From contig NZ_BMZA01000001.1 of NCBI RefSeq assembly GCF_014652555.1, forward strand, positions 110,147-174,146: a stretch of 64,000 bases of DNA. The letters run 5' to 3'. The translations under genes and the position numbers were made by a program. This document shows, in pieces, positions 57,347 to 64,000 of this stretch. The DNA comes from Novosphingobium colocasiae. GTDB lineage: Bacteria > Pseudomonadota > Alphaproteobacteria > Sphingomonadales > Sphingomonadaceae. Each line of letters opens with the position of its first letter. Within the stretch, counting starts at the first letter, position 1. Under the pieces are notes generated by a model. The model did no database searches and was not told where the DNA came from. It saw only the letters and a program-made list of their open reading frames with translations.

Positions 57347-58488
57347 CCGCCGGGCCGGGCGCGGGGAGCGACTGGGCCTTCGAAGCGGACGACCATTTCG
57401 CCGAGCAGTTCCCGCTTTCCCCGCTCGATGATCACCTGATCCACCAGACCCCCGATCCGATGCGGATCGTGGCATCCACCGATCCGCGCTTCTTCGAACG
57501 GCACTGGAACGTCTTCCATGACCAGACCGGCGACCTGCTGGTGGTCACCGGCGGCAGCTTCTACCCCAACCTCGATACGGCCGAGGCGTTCGCGATCGTC
57601 ACGCACAAGGGCGTGCAGCGCTCTGTCCGCGCGTTCCGCCCGATCGGGGCGAACCGGGGCAACATCCAGGTCGGACCGATCCGCCCGACGGTGCTGGAAG
57701 GGATGCGGCGCTGGCGGCACGAACTGGCCGCGAACGCGTTCGGCATCGCCTATGACCTGGACTGGCGTGACAGCCACCGCCAGGTCTATCGCGCCGCTTA
57801 CGGATCGCTGGAAACCGGCAGCCCATCCGGCGGCCAACGCCATGTCACCGCCGGGTTCGAGGGGTTCGGCACCGTTTCCGGCTGGGTGGAGATCGCCGGG
57901 GAACGCCACCAGTTGACCGGGCGCGGCACCCGCGATCGGCACTGGGGCATCGGCCGCGGCGTCGGCGGGCCGCGCTTCCAGCCGGGGGGGCGGGCACCCA
58001 AGGCCGGCTGGATCGGCGGCGTCTGGATCGCCTTTCCCAGCTTCGCCATCTGGGGGCCGATCGTCCTCTATCCGTTCGGCGATGTCCGCCGCCGTCATGG
58101 CAAGGTGCGCAAGGTTGCGCGCCGGCTGGCCTTCGAGGAAGGCACGCAGGTTTTCTCTCACGGCGAAGCCGACTTCACGCTTGATGATGGCAGCGTCAAG
58201 CGGGTCCGTTTCGAGAAGATCGGCCAGCAGAGTGCGTACATGAAATGCGGCCTTTACGGCGGCTCGCCCGACGGCACGATCTGGCAAGGCGACTCCGTGG
58301 GCGAGCGGGTGGAAGGCGATTGCTTCGACCTCAACGATCCCGCCACCCGCCTCGCGCTGCGCGGCCTCAACGAACACCATTGCCGCATCACCTGCGACGG
58401 CGAGGACACCACCGGAATTTTGCAACCGCTGGAGCCGGACGCTTACGAGGCCTGCCGCCGGGGCGAGCCGGGCTGGAGGTTTCTGTAG
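57343..58488 (+). CDS. Distant CrtC/AttH-like (DUF7064/7065-type) protein coupled to P450
   Basis: A 381-residue protein. The motif GRGTRDRHWGIGRG (about residues 192-205) corresponds to the HRDHSWG motif of the proteins at 1081 and 26816, so it is the most distant of four family members in the window. The N-terminal half has GGSFYPNLDTAEAFAIV and a Trp/Arg-rich stretch. Coupling by ATGA to a P450 suggests that it acts on, binds or presents the P450 substrate or product. No signal peptide or TM segment is seen. Confidence 0.6.
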   Translation: MTAGPGAGSDWAFEADDHFAEQFPLSPLDDHLIHQTPDPMRIVASTDPRFFERHWNVFHDQTGDLLVVTGGSFYPNLDTAEAFAIVTHKGVQRSVRAFRPIGANRGNIQVGPIRPTVLEGMRRWRHELAANAFGIAYDLDWRDSHRQVYRAAYGSLETGSPSGGQRHVTAGFEGFGTVSGWVEIAGERHQLTGRGTRDRHWGIGRGVGGPRFQPGGRAPKAGWIGGVWIAFPSFAIWGPIVLYPFGDVRRRHGKVRKVARRLAFEEGTQVFSHGEADFTLDDGSVKRVRFEKIGQQSAYMKCGLYGGSPDGTIWQGDSVGERVEGDCFDLNDPATRLALRGLNEHHCRITCDGEDTTGILQPLEPDAYEACRRGEPGWRFL

Positions 58489-58646
58489 GGGTACCCCGGC
58501 CGATGGCCACCGGGTCTTCATAACCCTCCCATCGCGCGCTCGTCGATCCGAACCCATGCGCGGAGAATTGGGTCGGAAGCAGCAGGCGTGGGTATGAGGC
58601 GCGGCCGCGTCCAGCGGCTTCATTTCGCCGTCCGAAGTTTACAAAG

Positions 58647-58661
58647 GTTACACCGTGTAAC
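58647..58661. promoter_or_regulatory. Palindrome GTTACACCGTGTAAC
   Basis: A perfect dyad with 7-bp arms and a 1-bp centre, in an A/T-richer stretch with GTTACA again at 58720. It looks like an operator, but no gene begins nearby on either strand. Confidence 0.4.
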
Positions 58662-58901
58662 TTTTGAAAATGGCCATATTTCTGTTCAATGTCATGATGT
58701 CAGGCGCACTTTGCGAAAGTTACAGTCTTGCGCCCGATTTACGTCCGGGGTGCGGGAAAAGGGGTACGACGATAGGAAAGAGCAGCGCGCCGATTGTAGC
58801 GGGAATGGGGCGTGTAGGAAACTGATGGGCCCTGAATCGGGTTCACCTGCCAGCCCCGTGCGCGAGGCATCCGCATCCGGTCGGCCTGAAGACGAAAGAG
58901 T

Positions 58902-59050
58902 GGTTCACGCGGAGGCGCGAAGGCGCAGAGGTATCGTGCAGCGCCGCAGGCTTTCTCCCGGTTTCAACGGCATGGCAAACGCACCACCGAAAGGATAGCG
59001 ACGCTGCGGCCAGCATGGCATCTCTGCGCCTTCGCGCCTCTGCGTGAACC
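58902..59050. repeat. Long inverted repeat, probable sphingomonad intergenic repeat
   Basis: Two 29-nt arms (58902-58930 and 59022-59050) are reverse complements with one mismatch and enclose 91 bp. The arm motif with GCGGAGGCGCGAAGGCGCAG is of the kind found scattered between genes in sphingomonads. The right arm ends in a T run. Confidence 0.65.
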
Positions 59051-59305
59051 CGTTTTTCCTTCTTGCGATTCCCGGCTCACGTCCGCGAGAGCGGCGAGGG
59101 GTGGGCGTCGCTCATGCCCACCCCGTCCGGCTAAGGCGGCAAGCCGCCAAGCCTGCCGGCCCTCCCGCAAGCGGGCGGGCAAATCCGGATTTCCTCTCCC
59201 GTTCACGGGAGGGGAGCGAGACTTGCTGAGCCGCAGGCGAAGATAGTCGCAGCGGGGTGGGCCCAGCGCGGTGCCAGCGGCTTCGGCGTTTCCGGCCGCT
59301 CCACC

Positions 59306-60394
59306 CTAAAGGCCCATCCCCCACCGCTCGAGCAGCGCCGCAACCGCATCGCTATCGCCACACACCGCATCCCCCGCGGCCCCGGGCGTTCGTGAGAAGC
59401 GCGGGGCGGGTTGGGCTTCCACGCGGCCGTCCCGTTCGCGGTAGACGCCGCGGGCCATCATGTGCGGGTGCGATGGCGCTTCGTCCAGAGTCAGGACCGG
59501 CGCGAAGCAGGCGTCGGTACCTTCCAGCAAGGCGCACCATGCGGCGCGCGATCGGCGGACGAAGGCCTGTTCCAGCAGTGCCCGGGCTTCGGGCCAGCGG
59601 GCTCTTTCATACTGCGGCGGGAAGTTGGCCGGGTCGATCTCCAGCAGGCGCAGCAGCCTGGCGTGGAAGTGCGGCTCGATCGGGCCAATCGCGATGAACA
59701 GCCCGTCAGCGCAGGCGTAGCAGCCATAAAACGGCGCTTGCCCGGCCAGCAACGAATCCTTGCGATCCATCGTGGTGATGCCCTGCGGAACTACGCCCAT
59801 GAAGAAGTTCATCAGCGATGCAGTACCATCGACGATGGCGGCATCGATCACCTGCCCTTGTCCCGAGCGGCTGCGCTCGAACAGCGCGGAGACCACGCCG
59901 AGCGCCAGATAGAGCGCGCCGCCGCCGAAATCACCGACGAGGTTGAGCGGCGGCAAAGGCGGCCCATCGGCTCCACCGATCGCGGCGAGCGCGCCGGTCA
60001 GCGCGATATAGTTGATGTCATGCCCGGCCGCCTGTGCCAGCGGGCCGTCCTGCCCCCATCCGGTCACCCGCCCGTAAACGAGGCGGGGATTGCCGGCGAG
60101 CAGGGTATCGGGCCCCAGCCCGAGCCGCTCCATCACCCCGGGGCGGAAGCCTTCGATCAGCACGTCGGCGCTGTCCGCCAGCGCCTTGCAGGTGGCGATG
60201 GCGGCCGGGTCCTTGAGGTCCAGCGCCAGCGACAGGCGGCCGCGCAGGCCGACGTCGCGCGGGTCGGGCGGCAGGTCGGGCCGGTCGATGCGCAGGACTT
60301 CGGCCCCCATGTCGGCCAGCAGCATGGCCGCAAACGGCGCGGGGCCGAGCCCGGCGAATTCGACCACGCGGATGCCGGACAGCGGGCCGCTCAC
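59306..60394 (-). CDS. CaiB/BaiF family alpha-methylacyl-CoA racemase
   Basis: A 362-residue class III CoA-transferase-fold protein. The N-terminus (GIRVVEFAGLGPAPFAAMLLADMGAEVLRIDRP) and the segments LIEGFRPGVMERLGLGP and GRVTGWGQDGPLAQAAGHDINYIALTGAL are those of alpha-methylacyl-CoA racemases, which contain the catalytic His and Asp (AGHDINY). It interconverts 2R and 2S methyl-branched acyl-CoAs before beta-oxidation. It starts at a GTG that overlaps the acyl-CoA dehydrogenase stop, so the two are coupled. This implies methyl-branched substrates such as isoprenoid or steroid side chains. Confidence 0.92.
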   Translation of the reverse strand: MSGPLSGIRVVEFAGLGPAPFAAMLLADMGAEVLRIDRPDLPPDPRDVGLRGRLSLALDLKDPAAIATCKALADSADVLIEGFRPGVMERLGLGPDTLLAGNPRLVYGRVTGWGQDGPLAQAAGHDINYIALTGALAAIGGADGPPLPPLNLVGDFGGGALYLALGVVSALFERSRSGQGQVIDAAIVDGTASLMNFFMGVVPQGITTMDRKDSLLAGQAPFYGCYACADGLFIAIGPIEPHFHARLLRLLEIDPANFPPQYERARWPEARALLEQAFVRRSRAAWCALLEGTDACFAPVLTLDEAPSHPHMMARGVYRERDGRVEAQPAPRFSRTPGAAGDAVCGDSDAVAALLERWGMGL

Positions 60395-61551
60395 AGCGTC
60401 CTCGCGATCAGCAATTTCATGATTTCGGTCGTCCCGCCATATATCCGGGTGACGCGGGCATCCTTGTAAGCCTGGGCGATGGGGTATTCGGCCATGTAGC
60501 CATAGCCGCCGAACAGTTGCAGGCAGCGATCGACGATCCGGCCCTGCATCTCGGTCACGGCGGCCTTGGCCATCGATGCGGTGGCGCTGTCCAGATCACC
60601 CTGCAGATGCAGCGCCACGCAGCGTTCGACGAAGGCGCGCGCCATCACCGCATCGGTCTTGCATTCGGCCAGCACGAACTGGGTATTCTGGAACTCGATC
60701 AGCGCCTTGCCGAAGGCCTTGCGCTCCTTGGCGTAAGCGATGGTGAGGGTCAGCGCATATTCGATCCCCGCCAGCGCCTGCATCGCGATCACCAGCCGTT
60801 CGCGCGGCAGCTTTTCCATCAGCGCGGAAAAGCCGTTGCCTTCGCCGCCGATCAGGTTGGCGACCGGCACGCGCACGTCATTGAAGAACAGTTCCGAGGT
60901 ATCGGCACACTCGCGGCCGATCTTGTCGAGATTGGTGCCGCGTTCGAAGCCCGGCGCATCGGCGGTTTCCACCGCGATCAACGACAGCCCCTTGGCTCCC
61001 GGCTGGTCGCCGGTGCGGGCGACGACGATGACGAGATCGGCGGTCTGGCCGTTGGTGATGAACGTCTTCGCGCCGTTGAGCACGAAGTGTTCGCCATCGC
61101 GCACCGCTCGGGTGCGGATGCCCTGAAGGTCGGACCCGGTGCCCGGCTCGGTCATGGCGATGGCCAGCACGATCTCGCCCAAAGCGATGCCGGGCAGCCA
61201 GCGCTGCTTCTGTTCCTCGGTGCCGTAGTGGACGATATACGGCGCGATCACCGCGTTGCTGAGGGTGATGTCCCAGCCTTCGACACCGGCATGGCCCAGT
61301 GCCTCGATCAGCACTGCTTCATGGCGGAAATCGCCGCCCGCCCCGCCATATTCCTCGGGCAGCGAGATCGCGGTCAGCCCGGCAGCCCCGGCGCGCGTCC
61401 ATACCGCGCGATCGACGATGCCGGCGGTGCGATAGGCGGCCAGGCGTTCGGGCGGAAATTCGTCCGCGACAAACCGCGCCACCGAATCGGCGAAGATCGC
61501 CAGTTCTTCGTCCGCCATATAGGCGGGTTGTCCCAGGCCTCCCGTCGCCAT
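60391..61551 (-). CDS. Acyl-CoA dehydrogenase
   Basis: A 386-residue flavoprotein with AMTEPGTGSDLQGIRTRAV and, near the C-terminus, LQLFGGYGYMAEYPIAQAYKDARVTRIYGGTTEI (read in two overlapping parts), holding the FAD site and a catalytic Glu region. It is the first gene of the unit with the racemase and is divergent from a TetR gene. It probably oxidises the 2S-methylacyl-CoA supplied by the racemase. It is a paralogue of the enzyme at 28786. Confidence 0.92.
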   Translation of the reverse strand: MATGGLGQPAYMADEELAIFADSVARFVADEFPPERLAAYRTAGIVDRAVWTRAGAAGLTAISLPEEYGGAGGDFRHEAVLIEALGHAGVEGWDITLSNAVIAPYIVHYGTEEQKQRWLPGIALGEIVLAIAMTEPGTGSDLQGIRTRAVRDGEHFVLNGAKTFITNGQTADLVIVVARTGDQPGAKGLSLIAVETADAPGFERGTNLDKIGRECADTSELFFNDVRVPVANLIGGEGNGFSALMEKLPRERLVIAMQALAGIEYALTLTIAYAKERKAFGKALIEFQNTQFVLAECKTDAVMARAFVERCVALHLQGDLDSATASMAKAAVTEMQGRIVDRCLQLFGGYGYMAEYPIAQAYKDARVTRIYGGTTEIMKLLIARTL

Positions 61552-61652
61552 CCGTGCTCTCCCGAAAAATGCTTCAACGCCTGCAACATGGATTTGCAGA
61601 GAATCGTCGTGAATTGGTTGGTTATGAAGCGACCATGCTGAAGTTTGGCTTG

Positions 61653-61668
61653 TTTTGACAAGTCAAAA
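61653..61668. promoter_or_regulatory. Palindromic operator TTTTGACAAGTCAAAA
   Basis: Seven-base arms flank a 2-bp centre, 18 bp before the TetR ATG and 102 bp before the divergent acyl-CoA dehydrogenase start. This is the expected place for a TetR operator controlling both directions. Confidence 0.65.
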
Positions 61669-61685
61669 ATGTAACGAGTGCAATT

Positions 61686-62480
61686 ATGAGCAGGCCCGCA
61701 CCCGATGTCCCGTCTTCGGCAGACGATGCCGCGATCGCTTCGCTGGGGGCGATGCAGCGGGCCAGCCCGGCGATGTACGCCAGGCGGCGGCGCATCCTGG
61801 GCGAAACGCGGCGGCTGATGAGCGAAGTAGGGGCGGATGGCTTCGGCATGCGCGAACTGGCGGACCGCTCGGGCGTCTCGCTGCGCACGCTCTACAATGC
61901 GTTCGGGAGCAAGGAAGTGCTGATCCTGGCGGCGATCCGCCAGTATTACGACAAGTTCCTGGTGGCGGTGACGGAACAGCGCAATCCCTATGATTTCGAA
62001 ACCGTGATCGATACGGCGGTGGCGCTCAATCTGCGCAACCTGCAGATCCGGCCCTATCTCGCCGCGGTCGTATCGCTCTATTTCTCCAGCCAGTCAGGGC
62101 CGGAGGTGCGGGTGGAACTGCGCCGGGTCGGGGCGGGGTTCTTCCGGCCCTGGCTCGATGTGGCGCGGGCGCGGCGGCAGTTGCGGGACGGGGTCGACAC
62201 CCATCGCGTGATCGCCAACCTTGCGGCGTTGCAGTTCGCGGTGAACCAGGAATGGCTGGCCGACGATATCGACGGCGCGGCGCTGCTGCCGGTGCTGCTC
62301 GAAGCGGTCTATACCTATCTGGCCGGGGTCACGCAGGGCGAAGCCGGGCAGCGGGTCGAAGAACTGCTCGCCGACGTGCGCGGTCCCCGCCGCCTGCTGG
62401 ATGAGCGGATCGGCCGGATAGAAAACTGGCTGGCCCGGCTGCTCGGCGATGATGTCGACGCGATGGCGCGGCCGGGCTAG
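61686..62480 (+). CDS. TetR-family regulator
   Basis: A 264-residue regulator, longer than the usual 200-220. The HTH is GFGMRELADRSGVSLRTLYNAFGSK (about residues 55-79), preceded by a basic helix (YARRRRILGETRRLM). The ligand domain is helical with a long C-terminal tail. It is divergent from the acyl-CoA dehydrogenase/racemase pair and upstream of the thiolase and FadB/FadJ-like genes, which it probably also controls. A palindrome lies in the intergenic gap. Confidence 0.92.
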   Translation: MSRPAPDVPSSADDAAIASLGAMQRASPAMYARRRRILGETRRLMSEVGADGFGMRELADRSGVSLRTLYNAFGSKEVLILAAIRQYYDKFLVAVTEQRNPYDFETVIDTAVALNLRNLQIRPYLAAVVSLYFSSQSGPEVRVELRRVGAGFFRPWLDVARARRQLRDGVDTHRVIANLAALQFAVNQEWLADDIDGAALLPVLLEAVYTYLAGVTQGEAGQRVEELLADVRGPRRLLDERIGRIENWLARLLGDDVDAMARPG

Positions 62481-62511
62481 ATTTGGAAAAAAGCGGGAAG
62501 AGGACAGGACC

Positions 62512-63717
62512 ATGAACGAGGTTTTCGTTTACGACCATGTGCGCACGCCGCGCGGCAAGGGGCGGCCCGATGGCGCGCTCCACGAAATCCCGGCGGTGCA
62601 GCTTGTCACGCAGCAATTGCAGGCGTTGCAGCGCCGCAACGCGCTCGACACCGCGCTGCTCGATGATGTCGCCCTGGGCGTGGCGCAAGCAGTGGCCGAG
62701 CAGGGCGGCGTGCTGCCGCGCGCGGCGGTGCTGGCGGCGGGATATGCGCAGTCGGTCGCGGCGATCCAGCTCAACCGGTTCTGCGCTTCGGGGCTCGATG
62801 CGGTGAACTTCATCGCCGCCAACGTGCGTGCCGGGATGGCGGGAGCGGGGATCGGCGCGGGCGTGGAATCGATGAGCCGGGTGCCGTTCGGCAGCGATGC
62901 CGGGGCCTGGACCAGCGATCCGCGCATCGCCTTTCACAACCATTTCGCGCCGCAAGGCATCGGTGCCGATATCATCGCCACGATCGACGGCATCACCCGC
63001 CGCGACGTCGATGAGTACGCCGCCGAAAGCCAGCGCCGCGCCGGGCAGGCGTGGGCTGAAGGGCGGTTCGCCCGCTCGATCGTCGCGGTGACCGACCTCA
63101 TCGGCGAAGTCGTGCTGGACCGCGACGAGGCGATGCGCCCCGGCACCAGCGCCGATGATCTGGCCGCGCTGAAGCCCGCGTTCGCCCCGCTGGCCAAGGC
63201 CGGGTACGAGCGGATCGCTCAGGAAATCTACCCGCAGATCGAGGCCTTGCAGAACGTCCACACCGGCGGCAATTCCAGCGGCATCGTCGATGGGGCCGCC
63301 GCGATGTTGCTGGGCGATGCCGCGTTCGGCGAAAAGGCGGGTCTGAAGCCGCGCGCGCGGATCGTATCGTGGGCCACGGTCGGTTCCGAGCCGACGATCA
63401 TGCTCACCGCGCCCGAGACGGTGGCCATGAAGGCGTTGGCCAAGGCCGGCATGGCGGTCGCGGATATCGACCTGTTCGAGCTGAACGAGGCGTTCGCCAG
63501 CATGGTGCTGCGCTTCATGAACCGGCTGGGCATTGCGCATGACCGGATCAACGTGAACGGCGGGTCGATCGCGATGGGGCATCCCCTGGGCGCGACCGGG
63601 GTGATGATCCTGGGGACCGCGCTCGACGAACTGGAGCGCAGTGGAAAATCGACCGCGATGGCGCTGCTGTGCGCAGCCAATGGCCTGGGTTCGGCCACCA
63701 TCATCGAACGGGTTTGA
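62512..63717 (+). CDS. Acetyl-CoA acyltransferase (thiolase)
   Basis: A 401-residue thiolase. The acylated Cys lies in LNRFCASGLDAVN, the His in NVNGGSIAMGHPLGATG, and the second Cys in ALLCAANGLGSATIIERV. EDVD-type FELNEAFASMVL is also present. It performs the last step of beta-oxidation, releasing acetyl-CoA (or propionyl-CoA). It follows the TetR gene by 31 bp and precedes a FadB/FadJ-type gene by 10 bp. Confidence 0.93.
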   Translation: MNEVFVYDHVRTPRGKGRPDGALHEIPAVQLVTQQLQALQRRNALDTALLDDVALGVAQAVAEQGGVLPRAAVLAAGYAQSVAAIQLNRFCASGLDAVNFIAANVRAGMAGAGIGAGVESMSRVPFGSDAGAWTSDPRIAFHNHFAPQGIGADIIATIDGITRRDVDEYAAESQRRAGQAWAEGRFARSIVAVTDLIGEVVLDRDEAMRPGTSADDLAALKPAFAPLAKAGYERIAQEIYPQIEALQNVHTGGNSSGIVDGAAAMLLGDAAFGEKAGLKPRARIVSWATVGSEPTIMLTAPETVAMKALAKAGMAVADIDLFELNEAFASMVLRFMNRLGIAHDRINVNGGSIAMGHPLGATGVMILGTALDELERSGKSTAMALLCAANGLGSATIIERV

Positions 63718-63727
63718 GGAGGGGGAC

Positions 63728-64000
63728 ATGACCATGCAGCACATGCGGCTCGACATCGGCCAGGACGGCATCGCCATTCTGACGCTGGACCAGCAGGGCG
63801 CGGCGGCCAACGTCATCTCCGATGCGTGGATGGCCGAGTTTGCCACTGTCCTCGATCAGCTCGGCGCAGCCGAAGGCTGTCGCGGTGTGGTGATCGTTTC
63901 CGCCAAGTCGACGTTCCTGGCCGGGGCCGACCTGGCGATGCTCGACGCCGCCTTCCCGACGATGACGCTGGCTTCGGGCTTTGCGCTCAGCCAGCAGATC
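63728..64000 (+). CDS. 3-hydroxyacyl-CoA dehydrogenase/enoyl-CoA hydratase (FadB/FadJ type), 5' part
   Basis: The first 91 codons are present and the gene runs off the right edge. The peptide MTMQHMRLDIGQDGIAILTL, then NVISDAWMAEF and GVVIVSAKSTFLAGADLAML is the N-terminal crotonase domain of multifunctional beta-oxidation proteins. GAGGGGG precedes ATG 63728; ATG 63734 is also possible. Together with the thiolase it forms a beta-oxidation operon. Confidence 0.88.
   Translation, partial: MTMQHMRLDIGQDGIAILTLDQQGAAANVISDAWMAEFATVLDQLGAAEGCRGVVIVSAKSTFLAGADLAMLDAAFPTMTLASGFALSQQI

Larger units (their letters stand above)
58489..59305. other. Long non-coding region with repeats
   Basis: About 800 bp without a convincing gene. 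It holds an orphan palindrome (58647-58661), a large inverted repeat (58902-58930 with 59022-59050) and several GC-rich hairpins at 59080-59300. Short frames exist but lack ribosome sites and recognisable proteins. It separates the P450 unit from the convergent racemase gene. Confidence 0.6.

Noticed and set aside
59044..59300. Small genes in the repeat-rich gap
   Set aside because: Frames on both strands are Arg/Gly-rich, lack ribosome sites and overlap hairpin repeats.
1..64000. tRNA, rRNA, CRISPR arrays, insertion sequences, integrases
   Set aside because: No cloverleaf with a CCA end, no spaced direct repeats, and no transposase or integrase motifs were found by reading. A tRNAscan or ISfinder run would be decisive.

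Overview
The window is about 64 kb of GC-rich DNA with closely packed genes. The gene content points to a sphingomonad-type alphaproteobacterium (Novosphingobium/Sphingobium-like): three TonB-dependent receptors, many Rieske, FAD and P450 oxygenases, acyl-CoA enzymes, and local regulators of the TetR, GntR, IclR and Lrp families. This assignment is an inference from gene content and composition. No rRNA, tRNA, CRISPR array, insertion sequence or phage gene was seen.

Layout. (1) 0-13 kb: the end of a FAD hydroxylase and two tandem CrtC/AttH-like proteins on the plus strand, then a long minus-strand block. That block holds a PQQ dehydrogenase, an SDR, three NTF2/SnoaL-like proteins, a FAD monooxygenase, a Rieske oxygenase and a TonB receptor. 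Three promoters here share a TTGACC-N4-GGTCAA-like element. (2) 13.3-17.5 kb: an Lrp-type regulator divergent from a 2-oxoacid dehydrogenase E1/E2 pair. (3) 17.6-22.7 kb: a TetR gene, then a minus-strand operon for upper aromatic meta-cleavage (Rieske alpha/beta, extradiol dioxygenase, SDR, C-C hydrolase). (4) 22.8-29.9 kb: a degenerate class II aldolase, a TonB receptor with a GntR regulator, another CrtC-like protein, an APH-like kinase and an acyl-CoA dehydrogenase. (5) 30-33.7 kb: the lower meta pathway (hydratase, acetaldehyde dehydrogenase, aldolase) divergent from IclR. (6) 33.7-37.6 kb: MaoC, a MatB-like ligase, a crotonase and a SLOG-type protein.

(7) 37.7-45 kb: the most distinctive part. 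A P450 is followed by a close 6-oxocamphor-hydrolase homologue, a [3Fe-4S] ferredoxin, a thioesterase and an SDR. Next come a six-TM protein, a NorE/COX3-like protein and a NorF-like protein with no oxidase catalytic subunit, and then a convergent Baeyer-Villiger-type monooxygenase. (8) 45-50.8 kb: a tightly overlapping operon of crotonase, SDR, APH kinase, DUF6285-like protein, ferredoxin-fused reductase and beta-propeller. (9) 50.8-64 kb: a TonB receptor, CoA ligase, TetR, a second P450 translationally coupled to a fourth CrtC-like protein, alpha-methylacyl-CoA racemase plus acyl-CoA dehydrogenase, TetR, thiolase, and the start of a FadB/FadJ-type protein.

Together the genes look like a stack of catabolic modules for hydrophobic aromatic and alicyclic (terpenoid- or steroid-like) compounds: uptake by TonB receptors, oxygenation and ring cleavage, then CoA activation and beta-oxidation to pyruvate and acetyl-CoA. 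Several short palindromes recur upstream of unlinked operons, so at least three small regulons can be proposed from the sequence alone. The actual substrates cannot be read from the sequence.
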